Counted from the stretch's first letter, positions 1 to 9,234 are shown. The stretch is DNA of 64,000 nt from Mannheimia indoligenes (GCF_036880405.1 NZ_JBAJJM010000007.1:1-64000); one strand, 5' to 3'. The notes: generated by a model not told the origin, from the sequence alone. Numbers and translations are program-made.

Positions 1-189
1 ATTTTTATATGGGGTTTCTCCTTTAACATATAATGTTTTTTTGTGTTTTTCATTTCGGCGGTAACTCCCCTTGCCTTTACGATTTTTCTCTACTCGCATT
101 TTAAACAACGGATCTGTTACTAACGCTTTTACTGCACTCTCTTGGATATCGCCACGCTGATGGAGATAACCATTATTTTGTTTTGTCAT
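1..189 (-). CDS. arfA: Alternative ribosome-rescue factor ArfA, N-terminal part (runs off the window)
   Basis: Reading the complement from the ATG at 187-189 gives 63 codons without a stop before the window edge. The peptide starts MTKQNNGYLHQRGDI, continues with SAVKALVTDPLFKMRVEK and a basic KGKGSYRR segment: the ArfA layout, in which the middle marks the A-site and the basic tail enters the empty mRNA channel. ArfA recruits RF2 to release ribosomes stalled on non-stop mRNA and backs up tmRNA. E. coli ArfA is 72 aa, so little is missing. A short inverted repeat (6-11 with 27-32) lies inside the coding end; family genes often carry a hairpin there that truncates the message, but the edge prevents a judgement. 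Confidence 0.85.
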   Translation of the reverse strand, partial: MTKQNNGYLHQRGDIQESAVKALVTDPLFKMRVEKNRKGKGSYRRNEKHKKTLYVKGETPYKN

Positions 190-281
190 ACTATTTCCCT
201 CTTCATAAAAAGTAAGCAATATTCTGTCAAATTCATCTGCCGTTGTATATAAAAATTGGGTATAATTGTTAAAATTTCAAT

Positions 282-314
282 GCAAGCGGTCATATTTTCA
301 GATTATTTTGCAAA
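282..314 (+). repeat. DNA uptake signal sequence with TTTGCAAA tail
   Basis: Core GCAAGCGGT at 282-290 (one base from ACAAGCGGT), a 16-nt AT-rich spacer, then TTTGCAAA at 307-314. It lies just upstream of the methyltransferase start. Confidence 0.8.
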
Positions 315-329
315 TTCAGAGGTTTTATT

Positions 330-1085
330 ATGAAAAAAGAAGAAGTTGGACATCATTTTTTAGCTCGCTTAGGTAAAACCCGCTTACGTCCGGGTGGCAA
401 AGTTGCAACGGATTGGTTAATCGGGAGCGGTGATTTTTCAAAAGACAAAAAAGTATTAGAAGTTGCTTGTAATATGGGAACAACCGCTATTCAACTGGCA
501 AAACAGTTTGAATGCCAAATTATTGGTATTGACTTAGACGAAGAGGCTCTTGAAAAAGCCCGTGAAAACATCAAAGATCAAGAAGTTGAGCATTTAGTTC
601 AAGTACAAAGAGCAAATGCGACAAAACTGCCATTTGAAGATGAAAGCTTTGATATTGTGATTAACGAAGCAATGCTTACAATGCTCCCACAAGAAGTAAA
701 AGAAAAAGCCATTCGTGAATATTTTCGTGTGTTAAAGCCAAACGGTTTTTTACTCACACACGATATTATGCTAAACACAGACAATGCAGATGAATTATTA
801 GCTGAGTTGCGTGATGCGATTAATATCACCGTATCACCACTTACAAAGCCGGATTGGAAAGCGTTATTCCACCATTGCGGCTTTAGAAATGTGGAAACTT
901 TTTCAGGCGAGATGTCGCTACTCTCTCCGAAAGGTCTAATTCACGATGAAGGCGTATTAGGGGCAATGAAAATCGTAGGAAACGCATTAAAACCTGAAAA
1001 TCGTGAAACGTTCAATAAAATGTACAAAATTTTTAACGATCCTGACCAAAAGTTAGGCTTTGTTGCGGTTTGTAGTCAAAAATAA
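330..1085 (+). CDS. Class I SAM-dependent methyltransferase
   Basis: A 251-aa protein with a Rossmann methyltransferase core: motif I VLEVACNMG at about residues 42-50, the acidic end of strand 2 in GIDLD (about 67-70), and a motif II-III region LPFEDESFDIVINEAM around 107-122. It belongs to the UbiE/Methyltransf_11-like group acting on small molecules; the substrate cannot be read from sequence. The start is the ATG at 330, after a weak AGAGG ribosome site. It is followed 31 nt later by the permease gene on the same strand, so co-transcription is possible. A ubiquinone role is not supported because the UbiE signature motifs are not evident. Confidence 0.8.
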   Translation: MKKEEVGHHFLARLGKTRLRPGGKVATDWLIGSGDFSKDKKVLEVACNMGTTAIQLAKQFECQIIGIDLDEEALEKARENIKDQEVEHLVQVQRANATKLPFEDESFDIVINEAMLTMLPQEVKEKAIREYFRVLKPNGFLLTHDIMLNTDNADELLAELRDAINITVSPLTKPDWKALFHHCGFRNVETFSGEMSLLSPKGLIHDEGVLGAMKIVGNALKPENRETFNKMYKIFNDPDQKLGFVAVCSQK

Positions 1086-1116
1086 TTTTCCAGTTAGTTA
1101 AAAGGCAATACAAAAT

Positions 1117-2193
1117 ATGTTTCAAATGTTGCGAGAGTGGTATCAAAGAAAATTTACCGACCCACAAATAGTTGTGCTATTTGGTATTCTATTAATTGGG
1201 TTTGGCATTATTTATTTTTTCAGTGATTTATTAATGCCGCTATTAGTCGCTCTCGTATTTGCCTATTTGCTTGAATGGCCAACCCGCTTTTTAACGGTTA
1301 AATTAAAGTTACCAAGAACGTTAAGCGTTATTTTAATCTTAGGTAGTTTTATCGCCTTGCTGTCATTCTTAGGGGTAGTATTGTTACCAACCTTATGGAA
1401 TCAAGCGGTAACTTTTATTCAAGATTTGCCGTCAATGTTCAACTTGCTCAATGCTTGGGTGCAAGGATTACCTGAACATTATCCGGAGTTGGTGGACTAC
1501 GCCACTGTTGATTCAATTATGAATACAGCGAAAAGCAATATTTTGAGTATGGGAGAGTCGCTTTTAACACTTTCTATTAACTCTATTATTAGTTTGGTTG
1601 GATTAGGTATTTATACATTCCTAGTGCCGTTAATGGTATTTTTCTTATTGAAAGACAAATTAGTGTTAATGCGTTCATTTAGCAAAGTATTACCACAAAA
1701 CCGTCGCTTAGCTACACGCGTTTGGTTTGAAATGCAACAACAAATTGCTAACTATATTCGTGGTAAATTTCTGGAAATTGTAATTGTCGGAGTTGTAACC
1801 TACATCATCTTCCTCTTTTTTGATCTACGCTATCCGTTACTGCTTTCTGTTGCAGTAGGGATTTCAGTTTTAATTCCTTACATTGGTGCGGTATTAGTAA
1901 GTATTCCGGTAATGTTGGTCGCCTTATTCCAATTTGGTTTATCGCCTGATTTTTATTATTTAATGCTTGCTTTTATTATTAGTCAGTTACTAGATGGAAA
2001 CTTACTTGTGCCGTATCTATTTTCTGAGGCGGTTAATCTACACCCTCTCACCATCATTATTGCCGTGCTGATTTTTGGTGGATTATGGGGCTTCTGGGGC
2101 GTATTCTTTGCTATTCCATTGGCAACATTGGTTAAAGCTGTGGTTCAAGCCATTCCATCTAACCATACAGATGCAATTATATTAGAGAAATAA
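1117..2193 (+). CDS. perM: AI-2E family transporter, PerM-like permease
   Basis: A 358-aa hydrophobic protein, close to the 353 aa of E. coli PerM. Two hydrophobic segments lie at the N-terminus (about 18-55), then a soluble loop (about 90-140) and a cluster of membrane segments to the C-terminus, with the family-typical SQLLDGNLLVPYLFSEAVNLHP stretch beginning near residue 289. The family (PF01594) includes TqsA, an AI-2 exporter, and Na+/H+ antiporters; PerM itself has no firm substrate. The start codon follows a distant AAGG. The next gene starts 17 nt after its stop. Confidence 0.82.
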   Translation: MFQMLREWYQRKFTDPQIVVLFGILLIGFGIIYFFSDLLMPLLVALVFAYLLEWPTRFLTVKLKLPRTLSVILILGSFIALLSFLGVVLLPTLWNQAVTFIQDLPSMFNLLNAWVQGLPEHYPELVDYATVDSIMNTAKSNILSMGESLLTLSINSIISLVGLGIYTFLVPLMVFFLLKDKLVLMRSFSKVLPQNRRLATRVWFEMQQQIANYIRGKFLEIVIVGVVTYIIFLFFDLRYPLLLSVAVGISVLIPYIGAVLVSIPVMLVALFQFGLSPDFYYLMLAFIISQLLDGNLLVPYLFSEAVNLHPLTIIIAVLIFGGLWGFWGVFFAIPLATLVKAVVQAIPSNHTDAIILEK

Positions 2194-2210
2194 GCGGTTT
2201 TTTATAAAGA

Positions 2211-3143
2211 ATGGATACTCAACAACTCTCGCAAAAGCCTGCTCGCCACCATCATCTTAACCGACTTAATGCTGTTGTTGCCTTAGGAGGCGGACACGGT
2301 TTAGGACGGCTACTCTCTGCTCTGCCATTTTTAAAAGAACGGCTCACAGGTATTGTTGCAACCACCGATAATGGCGGCTCAACAGGACGTATCCGCTCTC
2401 AACAAGGTGTAATTGCTTGGGGCGATTTACGCAACTGTTTGAATCAAATTATTGTAAAACCTACGGTTGCCTCTCGCCTTTTTGAATATCGTTTTGGTGG
2501 AACGGGCGAACTCAGCGGGCATAATCTCGGTAATCTCATTCTTACCGCCCTTGAAAATATGCAAATCAGACCGCTTGATGGAATTAACCTTGTGCGAGAT
2601 TTGCTACACGTTAGATCAAAGCTTATTCCGATGTCGGAAACACCTGTTCATTTAATTGCAGAGTTACAATGTGGCACAAAAGTATTGGGCGAAGTTCAAA
2701 TTGATGCACTGGCTGAAACACCACATCATTTAGAGCTAGATACGCCTGTCTTAGGCACGCCAGAAGCGATTGCTGCTATTCAAGAAGCAGAGTTAATACT
2801 ACTCGGTCCAGGCAGTTTTTTTACCAGCATTATGCCGAATTTACTGGTTTCGGATCTTGCTCAAGCTATTCATCAAAGCCAAGCTAAAGTCATTTTTATT
2901 GATAACATCGGGCAAGAACACGGACCTGCCGGGAATTTATCGCTTAATCAGCGAGTTGAATGGATTGAGCACTGTATCGGGCAATCTCGCATAAATGGTG
3001 TTATTACAACTGATGATGAACCATCTATACTTCCGCTACATATTAAAACGCTGCGTAAAAATTTATCGGCTGATGATGTTTATTACCGCCACGATCGCAA
3101 TAAATTAAGCAAAGCGATTGATGAATTAATTCACAATCTATAA
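2211..3143 (+). CDS. ybhK: YvcK/CofD-family protein (gluconeogenesis factor-like)
   Basis: A 310-aa protein of the UPF0052 / YvcK family. The nucleotide-binding-like motif VVALGGGHGLGRLL begins at about residue 22, and TTDNGGSTGRIR follows at about 51-62; GPGSFFTSIMPNLL, the second conserved loop, lies near residue 200. In Bacillus YvcK binds UDP-sugars and is needed for growth on gluconeogenic carbon sources; the role of the gammaproteobacterial YbhK is unclear. No good ribosome-binding site precedes the ATG, and 17 nt separate it from perM, so translation may depend on read-through from upstream. It converges with topA across an inverted-USS hairpin. Confidence 0.85.
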   Translation: MDTQQLSQKPARHHHLNRLNAVVALGGGHGLGRLLSALPFLKERLTGIVATTDNGGSTGRIRSQQGVIAWGDLRNCLNQIIVKPTVASRLFEYRFGGTGELSGHNLGNLILTALENMQIRPLDGINLVRDLLHVRSKLIPMSETPVHLIAELQCGTKVLGEVQIDALAETPHHLELDTPVLGTPEAIAAIQEAELILLGPGSFFTSIMPNLLVSDLAQAIHQSQAKVIFIDNIGQEHGPAGNLSLNQRVEWIEHCIGQSRINGVITTDDEPSILPLHIKTLRKNLSADDVYYRHDRNKLSKAIDELIHNL

Positions 3144-3152
3144 CTAAATAAA

Positions 3153-3217
3153 ACAAGCGGTTAAATTTCTCTAATTTTTTGCAATTTGCAAAATGTAAAA
3201 GAAATTTAACCGCTTGT
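3153..3217. terminator. Inverted USS pair forming an 18-bp hairpin between convergent genes
   Basis: ACAAGCGGTTAAATTTCT at 3153-3170 is repeated as an exact reverse complement at 3200-3217, with a 29-nt loop. It sits between the ends of ybhK (+) and topA (-), so it can serve as a bidirectional terminator while also carrying two uptake signals. Confidence 0.75.
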
Positions 3218-3233
3218 ACTTTCAATCAATTCA

Positions 3234-5840
3234 TTATTTTGAACGCTCTACCCACTTACCATCAACGTAATCAACAATCCATTTGGTTGCCTTACCATTT
3301 TTCTCTGAAGTTACATATTGGCGTTTTTCTTTACGACTAAAACGAATAATCGCCTCATTTCCTTCAGGATCTTGCTGCGGAGCATCCGCAAGATATTGTA
3401 ATTTCTCTGGCAATCTATCACGATACAAGGCTAATTCCGCCACTTTCGGAGCTCGGCTTTCACGCACTTTCGGGAAATTATGAGCAGACATAAATACGCC
3501 ACTTGCTCCATCTCTTAACACAAAATAAGCATCTGCCTTTTCGCACTTTAGCTCAGGAAAAGCAATAGGCTCTTCTCGTGGAGGGGCAACTTCACCATTT
3601 TTCAAAATTTTTCGGGTGTTATCGCAGCTTGTGCAACCCATATATTTGCCAAAACGACCTAATTTTAAGTGCATATCCGCACCACATTTATCACATTCCA
3701 CAACAGGTCCGTCATAGCCTTTAATTTTAAATGAGCCTTGTTCGACAACATAACCATCACAATTTGGGTTATTACCGCAAACGTGAAGTTTACGCTCAGC
3801 ATCAATCACATAGCTATCCATCGCTGAATCACATTTCGGACAGCGTTTGCGTGCCATTAAGGCTTTTGCCTCAGAATCTGAATCCAAGACATTCAAGAAT
3901 TCGGCTTCAGGAATTAAATTCATCGTAGTTTTGCAACGTTCTTTTGGTGGTAATGCATAGCCTGTACAACCTAAGAAAACCCCTGTAGAAGCGGTACGGA
4001 TAGCCATTTTTCTGCCACAAGTCGGGCAATCAATATCTGTCGGCACAATGCTATTTGGCTTCATCCCTCCTTCAAGCTCATCTAATTCCGCTTGGGTTAG
4101 CTCTTCAGAAAAATGCTTAAAGAATGTATTTAATTCATCTTTCCAGTTTTTATTACCTTCTGCAATTTGGTCTAAAACTTCTTCCATATTGGCAGTAAAG
4201 TCGTAATTCATTAAATCTTTAAAAGATTCATTTAAACGATCGGTAACTACCTCACCGATTTTTTCCACATAAAAACGTTTGTTTTCAGTGCGAACATAGC
4301 CACGCTCTTGAATGGTCGAAATAATTGAAGCATAAGTTGAAGGGCGACCAATTTTACGCTCTTCAAGCTCTGTAACTAATGAAGCCTCATTAAAACGTGC
4401 AGGCGGTTTGGTAAAGTGCTGGCTTGGCAAAACTTCATCAAGTTTGAGTTTTTGATGAAGTTCTACTGCCGGTAATTCTTGATCTTCAGGATTTTTCCCT
4501 TGTACCGGCAATACTTTCGTCCAACCATCAAAACGCATTACACGTCCGCTCGCTTTTAATTCATAATCTCCGGCACGAACAGTTAATGAAGTAGAATCGT
4601 AGCGTGCAGGCAACATCTGGCAAGCTAAAAAACGACGCCAAATTAAGTCATATAAACGTTCAGCGTCTTTATCCATACCTTTTAAATCAGCCATTTTTAC
4701 ATTCACATCAGATGGTCGAATGGCTTCGTGGGCTTCTTGTGCATTATCTTTACTGCGATACACATTGGCTTTCTCTGGCAAATAATTTGCCCCAAAGTTA
4801 TCTTCAATATAACCACGAGCCATCGCCAGAGCTTCACGGCTTAAGTTTGTAGAGTCGGTACGCATATAGGTAATGTAACCTGCTTCATACAAACGTTGAG
4901 CCAACATCATTGTTTTCTTTACCCCAAAGCCTAAACGTGTGCTTGCGGTACGTTGTAACGATGAAGTAATGAATGGAGCAGATGCTCGAGAACTAGTCTC
5001 TTTTGCTTCAATATTAGAAACAATAAAATCACTTTTTTCTAATGCTTGAACGGCAATATTCGCTTCTTCTTCATTTTTCGCTGAGAATTTTTTACCTTTG
5101 TAAGCCGTCAATTCAAGCGGTAATTTTTTACGATTAATTTGCGTATTGGCTAAAATGGTCCAAAATTCTTCACTTTGGAAAGCTTTAATTTCACGCTCTC
5201 GCTCAACTAACAATTTCACCGCGACAGATTGCACACGCCCGGCAGATAAACCTCGAGCGACTTTTTTCCAAAGTAATGGCGATACCATAAAGCCCACCAC
5301 TCGGTCTAAAAAGCGACGGGTTTGTTGGGAATTCACGCGATCAATATTCAGTGGTTGCGGATCTTCAAATGCCTTTTTAATCGCATCTTTGGTAATTTCA
5401 TTAAACACAACTCGACTAAAGCGACTGTCATCACCGCCAATAATTTCACGTAAATGCCACGCAATAGCTTCCCCTTCTCTATCCAAGTCGGTTGCCAGAT
5501 AGATATGGTCTGCTTTCTTCGCCAGTGATTTTAATTCAGATACTACTTTTTCTTTATCAGGCATAATCTGATAGTTCGCTTTCCAGCCGTTGTATGGATC
5601 GATTCCCATACGTTTCACTAAAGCTGTACGTTCTTTTTCTGCCTTTACTTTTGCTTTTTCTGTTACACTCAACCCTTTAGTTGAAATCGGCTTTGCTTTT
5701 TCCGTTTTTTCATCACTGCCGCTTTTCGGTAAATCACGGATATGCCCCACGCTTGATTTCACAACATAGTCGCTACCAAGATATTGATTAATTTTTTTCG
5801 CCTTAGCCGGAGACTCCACAATAACGAGTGATTTTCCCAT
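3234..5840 (-). CDS. topA: DNA topoisomerase I (type IA)
   Basis: An 868-aa type IA topoisomerase that relaxes negative supercoils; the E. coli enzyme is 865 aa. The Toprim domain starts SLVIVESPAKAKKI and carries the DLDREGEAIAWHL acidic triad near residue 120. The catalytic tyrosine is Y325 in GYITYMRTDS. The C-terminus has successive Cys-rich zinc ribbons: CPTCGRK with CTGYALPPKERC, CPKC with CGNNPNC, and CDKC with CTSC. The gene is monocistronic; its start is 129 nt from a divergent LysR gene, with AGG in front of the ATG. An exact USS core inside the gene (about 5113-5121) is read in a frame encoding PLELT. Confidence 0.97.
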   Translation of the reverse strand: MGKSLVIVESPAKAKKINQYLGSDYVVKSSVGHIRDLPKSGSDEKTEKAKPISTKGLSVTEKAKVKAEKERTALVKRMGIDPYNGWKANYQIMPDKEKVVSELKSLAKKADHIYLATDLDREGEAIAWHLREIIGGDDSRFSRVVFNEITKDAIKKAFEDPQPLNIDRVNSQQTRRFLDRVVGFMVSPLLWKKVARGLSAGRVQSVAVKLLVEREREIKAFQSEEFWTILANTQINRKKLPLELTAYKGKKFSAKNEEEANIAVQALEKSDFIVSNIEAKETSSRASAPFITSSLQRTASTRLGFGVKKTMMLAQRLYEAGYITYMRTDSTNLSREALAMARGYIEDNFGANYLPEKANVYRSKDNAQEAHEAIRPSDVNVKMADLKGMDKDAERLYDLIWRRFLACQMLPARYDSTSLTVRAGDYELKASGRVMRFDGWTKVLPVQGKNPEDQELPAVELHQKLKLDEVLPSQHFTKPPARFNEASLVTELEERKIGRPSTYASIISTIQERGYVRTENKRFYVEKIGEVVTDRLNESFKDLMNYDFTANMEEVLDQIAEGNKNWKDELNTFFKHFSEELTQAELDELEGGMKPNSIVPTDIDCPTCGRKMAIRTASTGVFLGCTGYALPPKERCKTTMNLIPEAEFLNVLDSDSEAKALMARKRCPKCDSAMDSYVIDAERKLHVCGNNPNCDGYVVEQGSFKIKGYDGPVVECDKCGADMHLKLGRFGKYMGCTSCDNTRKILKNGEVAPPREEPIAFPELKCEKADAYFVLRDGASGVFMSAHNFPKVRESRAPKVAELALYRDRLPEKLQYLADAPQQDPEGNEAIIRFSRKEKRQYVTSEKNGKATKWIVDYVDGKWVERSK

Positions 5841-5969
5841 AGTTTATTACCTAATTTTTAATAATTATTTGGATTTTCTTTAAATTATTTCTTTTTTAAT
5901 TGATTTTTCAATATACTATTTTTACGATAGCAAGCCTTAGCAAAAATTACAATATAAAGAAGAGAGAAA

Positions 5970-6860
5970 ATGGACAAACTAAACGCAATCAGTTTATTTT
6001 GCAAAGTAGTTGAAACCCAAAGTTTTACCCAAGCCGCACAACAAACCCAAATCTCACTGCCAATGGCGAGTAAATTAGTGGCTCAACTGGAAGAGTATTT
6101 GAATGTACGTTTATTACAACGCACCACGCGTAAAATTACGCCAACGGAAGCAGGGTTACTTTATTATCATCGCTGTTTGCCTATTTTAAATGAATTGAAA
6201 GAGGCGGAAGCAAGTGTCAGTAATATCAGCTCAACGCTACAAGGCAAAATTACAATGTCTGTGCCAATGGATTTTGGTTCTCGCTTTATTGCACCTTATT
6301 TAGGAAAATTTATGGAACGCTACCCTAATTTACAGCTCCATATTGAATTTAGCGACCGTCGCGTTGATGTCATTGCCGAAGGCTTTGATTTAGTTTTGCG
6401 TATTGGTAGCCTTACGGACAGCTCTATTGTGGCGAAAAAAATTGCTGATTCGCACTTAATGCTAGTTGCCTCTCCTGACTATTTAGCCAAAAATAACGAG
6501 CCTCAAAGTCTAGAAGAACTCAGTAAACGTGGTTGCTTGCTTTACGAATATCATCCACAGTGGCAATTCACGCAGCAAGGACAAAAAAGTAGCATTAAGC
6601 CTGAGGGAAAAATTTACAGCAATAATGGCTATGCATTAGTCCAAATGGCAAAAGCCGGGTTAGGTATTATCAATATTCCTAAATTTTTAATAAAGGAGGA
6701 ACTCAAAAATGGAGAGCTAGTGCCGATTATGCCATTTTTAGAACAAGACACGCTGCAAATCAGCTTACTCTACCCTAACCGCCGTTACCTTTCGCCTAAA
6801 GTTCGAGTGTTGATCGATTTTTTCTCTCAACTGATGAAAGAACAACAACAATATTTGTAG
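5970..6860 (+). CDS. LysR-family transcriptional regulator
   Basis: A 296-aa protein with an N-terminal winged helix-turn-helix (about residues 1-60, FTQAAQQTQISLPMASKLVAQLE) and a periplasmic-binding-like effector domain (about 90-290). The length and the sequence MDKLNAISLFCKVVETQSFTQAA fit the DsdC/AaeR-like group that often regulates an adjacent gene. Here the divergent neighbour is topA, an unlikely target, so the regulon is not visible locally. A purine-rich GAAGAGAG precedes the ATG. A strong 12-bp hairpin closes the gene. Confidence 0.88.
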   Translation: MDKLNAISLFCKVVETQSFTQAAQQTQISLPMASKLVAQLEEYLNVRLLQRTTRKITPTEAGLLYYHRCLPILNELKEAEASVSNISSTLQGKITMSVPMDFGSRFIAPYLGKFMERYPNLQLHIEFSDRRVDVIAEGFDLVLRIGSLTDSSIVAKKIADSHLMLVASPDYLAKNNEPQSLEELSKRGCLLYEYHPQWQFTQQGQKSSIKPEGKIYSNNGYALVQMAKAGLGIINIPKFLIKEELKNGELVPIMPFLEQDTLQISLLYPNRRYLSPKVRVLIDFFSQLMKEQQQYL

Positions 6861-6864
6861 GTAA

Positions 6865-6899
6865 AAAGGCTGTAACAGATAGCTTCAGTTACAGCCTTT
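6865..6899. terminator. Bidirectional rho-independent terminator
   Basis: AAAGGCTGTAAC at 6865-6876 pairs perfectly with 6888-6899 around an 11-nt loop. It lies between the LysR gene (+) and the M20 peptidase gene (-). Confidence 0.85.
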
Positions 6900-6901
6900 C
6901 A

Positions 6902-6934
6902 ATTGCAAAAAAATGCAGAAATCTGACCGCTTGT
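6902..6934 (-). repeat. DNA uptake signal sequence, reverse orientation
   Basis: Core ACAAGCGGT on the minus strand (6926-6934), 16-nt spacer, then a TTTGCAAT tail at 6902-6909, next to the end of the M20 peptidase gene. Confidence 0.75.
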
Positions 6935-6943
6935 AAAATGCTT

Positions 6944-8068
6944 TTAAAGATTAAATAGTCTATTAATCACATTAACAACCAAATTACGTTTTGGTACAAT
7001 CGAATCAACGACCAAATATTCTGTCTTCGCGTGCATATTTCCCCCTGTCGGACCTAATCCATCAATAGTTGGACAACCCACTGAAGCAGCAATATTACCA
7101 TCGCTTAATCCACCCGCATCAACCCATTTAATTTCGGTTTGTAATAAGTTCCCTACCTCATCAAATAATACTTTGATTTTTGGTAGATGTACCTCATCAA
7201 TCATCGGGGCTTCATCATTTACCAATATTTTAGTAGAAGTTACCCCCTCTATAAGAGGATTGCCTAACACTCGTTGTAATTGCTCTTCAAAATATTTTCT
7301 TGATGATGGCAAACGATAACGCATTTCAATGGTCAACTTGGCGTAATCCGCGATCACATTATGTGCAGTACCGCCGTGCGTCATTACACAATTGAAAGTA
7401 TGCCCTATTTGGTAATCGTTCAGCTTGGAGAATTCCACGATAAAATTAGCTGCTTCAACTAATGCCGAACGCCCACGTTCCGGATTATTCCCTGCGTGAG
7501 CAGCAACACCGTGAAATTCAACATCATAGGTAATAACACCTTTACGAGTTGCAACCATTGAGCCATCTTCACGAGCGGGTTCCATTACAAAGCAATATTT
7601 TGACTTACGAGCATATTCACGAATACTCTCTTTGGCATAAGTTGAGCCGATTTCTTCGTGTGAGTTGAGATAAATCGCAATTTTTAATTTACTTAAATCC
7701 AGCTTCTCTAAAATATAGAAGGTTAAAAGAGCCCCTGATTTATCATCAATCGCTCCTAGTGCATTAACAATCCCATCTTTACGAGTAAATGGAACATCTT
7801 TGCTTGTACCAACAGGAAAAACCGTATCCATATGAGCTACAAAAAGAATATCGTATTGCGAAGCATTAAGATCGTTACTAATAAGTAAGCTCTCTGCTAC
7901 TTTATCGCTTGTCATTGGTAAACGCTTATACTCTAATCCTGATTTTTCTGCTTTACGAATGAACCACTGAGCAACTTGATTAACACCTTCAATCGAATTT
8001 GCCGGGCTTTCAACGTCAGTAATTTCTTTTAATTCAGCTAAAAATTTTTCTACGGTTTGAGTTTCCAT
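6944..8068 (-). CDS. M20-family metallopeptidase (carboxypeptidase/tripeptidase-like)
   Basis: A 374-aa zinc peptidase of clan MH. The metal-ligand and catalytic motifs are present: HMD (H79, D81), the bridging Asp in AIDDKSG (about 106-112), and HEE (137-139) with the general-base glutamate. The lid domain holds GVAAHAGNNPERGRSA near residue 190. It resembles peptidase T-like / carboxypeptidase G2-like enzymes that remove residues from short peptides in the cytosol. SD AGGAG lies 9 nt from the ATG. It is the last gene of a probable yjiH-yjiG-peptidase operon; in E. coli the two membrane genes sit next to iadA, an isoaspartyl dipeptidase, so a peptidase partner is conserved in kind but not in family. 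Confidence 0.85.
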   Translation of the reverse strand: METQTVEKFLAELKEITDVESPANSIEGVNQVAQWFIRKAEKSGLEYKRLPMTSDKVAESLLISNDLNASQYDILFVAHMDTVFPVGTSKDVPFTRKDGIVNALGAIDDKSGALLTFYILEKLDLSKLKIAIYLNSHEEIGSTYAKESIREYARKSKYCFVMEPAREDGSMVATRKGVITYDVEFHGVAAHAGNNPERGRSALVEAANFIVEFSKLNDYQIGHTFNCVMTHGGTAHNVIADYAKLTIEMRYRLPSSRKYFEEQLQRVLGNPLIEGVTSTKILVNDEAPMIDEVHLPKIKVLFDEVGNLLQTEIKWVDAGGLSDGNIAASVGCPTIDGLGPTGGNMHAKTEYLVVDSIVPKRNLVVNVINRLFNL

Positions 8069-8080
8069 TACTATTATCTC

Positions 8081-8539
8081 CTAGATTAAAAATTGCATTA
8101 CAAACATCGCAAGATAAGCATTGATGATACAGATACCAAATAGCACTAAATAATGTTTGCCCGGCACACCTAATACACCTAGAATACGCCCCATATATTG
8201 CACCGTCGAGCCTACTAACGCCATACCCGGCAATAAGATAGCAATATGCTGAGCATTTAGTACGCCTTCTTGTACTAAAGCAACTAAGACACCAGCCGCT
8301 CCGCCCCAACTAAGGAATGCTGCAAGGAATACGGCAATAGCTTCACCGGGTAAACCAAGAGGTGCCATAATAAAACCAAGCCATTCGCCGATTATTTTCA
8401 GTAAGCCAGAAGCATTAAGCATATAAATAATAACAAATGCCATCAGCACGTTAGGAATGGTACTATGTACGGCAATATCCCAACCTTTACGAGCACCATC
8501 AATAAAAATATCCGTAATTAATTTCTTTTGCGAACTCAT
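8081..8539 (-). CDS. yjiG: YjiG family inner-membrane protein (SpmB-like gate domain)
   Basis: A 152-aa membrane protein with about four hydrophobic segments and the nucleoside-recognition (Gate, PF07670) character of SpmB/YjiG; E. coli YjiG is 153 aa. Its ATG overlaps the stop of yjiH in an ATGA (8536-8539), showing translational coupling. YjiG and YjiH probably form one transporter-like complex. The substrate is unknown; the adjacent peptidase suggests a peptide or amino-acid product. Confidence 0.85.
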   Translation of the reverse strand: MSSQKKLITDIFIDGARKGWDIAVHSTIPNVLMAFVIIYMLNASGLLKIIGEWLGFIMAPLGLPGEAIAVFLAAFLSWGGAAGVLVALVQEGVLNAQHIAILLPGMALVGSTVQYMGRILGVLGVPGKHYLVLFGICIINAYLAMFVMQFLI

Positions 8540-9174
8540 ACTTCTGCCTCCGTCTCTTTTACAAATTTTTTCACATATAAACGCATTAAATTAGCGCCAA
8601 AGATTTTGAATAGGAAAATCACTCCTAAGCATATTGCAATAGAAGTCGGTGCAACTGTACCTGATTTATCTGAAATCAATAACAATGGTGCAAAAGAGGC
8701 TAAGAAGTTCGTAAGTAACGCACCTGCACTAAATTGGAAAGCAGCAAAAATTAACAATTCTTTATAAGTGATTTTACCTTCATCGCGTAAGAATTTGGTG
8801 GTTGAACTTCCTGCATCGGTACTTTGTGTACTTGCAATCAATGAAATTGAGCAGTTACCCGGAATTCCTATTAAAGGTTTTAAGATTGGGCTTAACCATT
8901 TTGAAGCAGCAGCTAAAGCACCGAAATGTTCAAAAATTGCGACAAAACCAAGTGCTAACATCACACTAGGTACTAACGTTAGGGCAAAAATAAATCCGCC
9001 TTTTGCACTTGTACCGCCTGCAGTTTTTAACCATTCAGGAAATTGTCCTGTTAATTTGCCAAAATCAAAAATACCACCAGCGATATCTTTAGCAAAACCA
9101 CCAAAGAAAATCACTGCACATACTAATGAAATCGTGCCAACAATCAGCTTTTTCGTTGTTACATTGTCTTCCAT
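8536..9174 (-). CDS. yjiH: YjiH family inner-membrane protein (gate domain)
   Basis: A 212-aa polytopic protein, a little shorter than E. coli YjiH (227 aa). It contains the gate-domain stretch around STQSTDAGSSTTKFLRDEG (near residue 115), where small polar residues sit in a conserved loop. SD AAGGAG precedes the ATG by 5 nt. It is the first gene of the yjiH-yjiG-peptidase unit. Upstream are a perfect inverted repeat and a CRP-like site, so the operon looks regulated by carbon status plus a local repressor. Confidence 0.85.
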   Translation of the reverse strand: MEDNVTTKKLIVGTISLVCAVIFFGGFAKDIAGGIFDFGKLTGQFPEWLKTAGGTSAKGGFIFALTLVPSVMLALGFVAIFEHFGALAAASKWLSPILKPLIGIPGNCSISLIASTQSTDAGSSTTKFLRDEGKITYKELLIFAAFQFSAGALLTNFLASFAPLLLISDKSGTVAPTSIAICLGVIFLFKIFGANLMRLYVKKFVKETEAEV

Positions 9175-9188
9175 AAATGCTCCTTAAG

Positions 9189-9214
9189 ATAGAATAAAAT
9201 TATTTTTATTCTAT
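9189..9214. promoter_or_regulatory. Perfect 11-bp inverted repeat in the yjiH 5' region, possible operator
   Basis: ATAGAATAAAA at 9189-9199 and its reverse complement at 9204-9214 flank a TTAT centre, ending about 15 nt before the yjiH ATG. It has no G+C content and no T-tract after a GC stem, so an operator or a weak mRNA hairpin is likelier than a terminator. The binding protein is unknown. Confidence 0.45.
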
Positions 9215-9234
9215 AACGAGCATATAAAAAACGC

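Noticed and set aside
5146..5502. A 118-aa plus-strand open frame within topA
   Set aside because: Opposite strand of a conserved topA region; no start signal.
8528..9187. Two open plus-strand frames (79 and 139 aa) opposite yjiH
   Set aside because: They are antisense to a well-supported membrane protein gene and lack ribosome sites.
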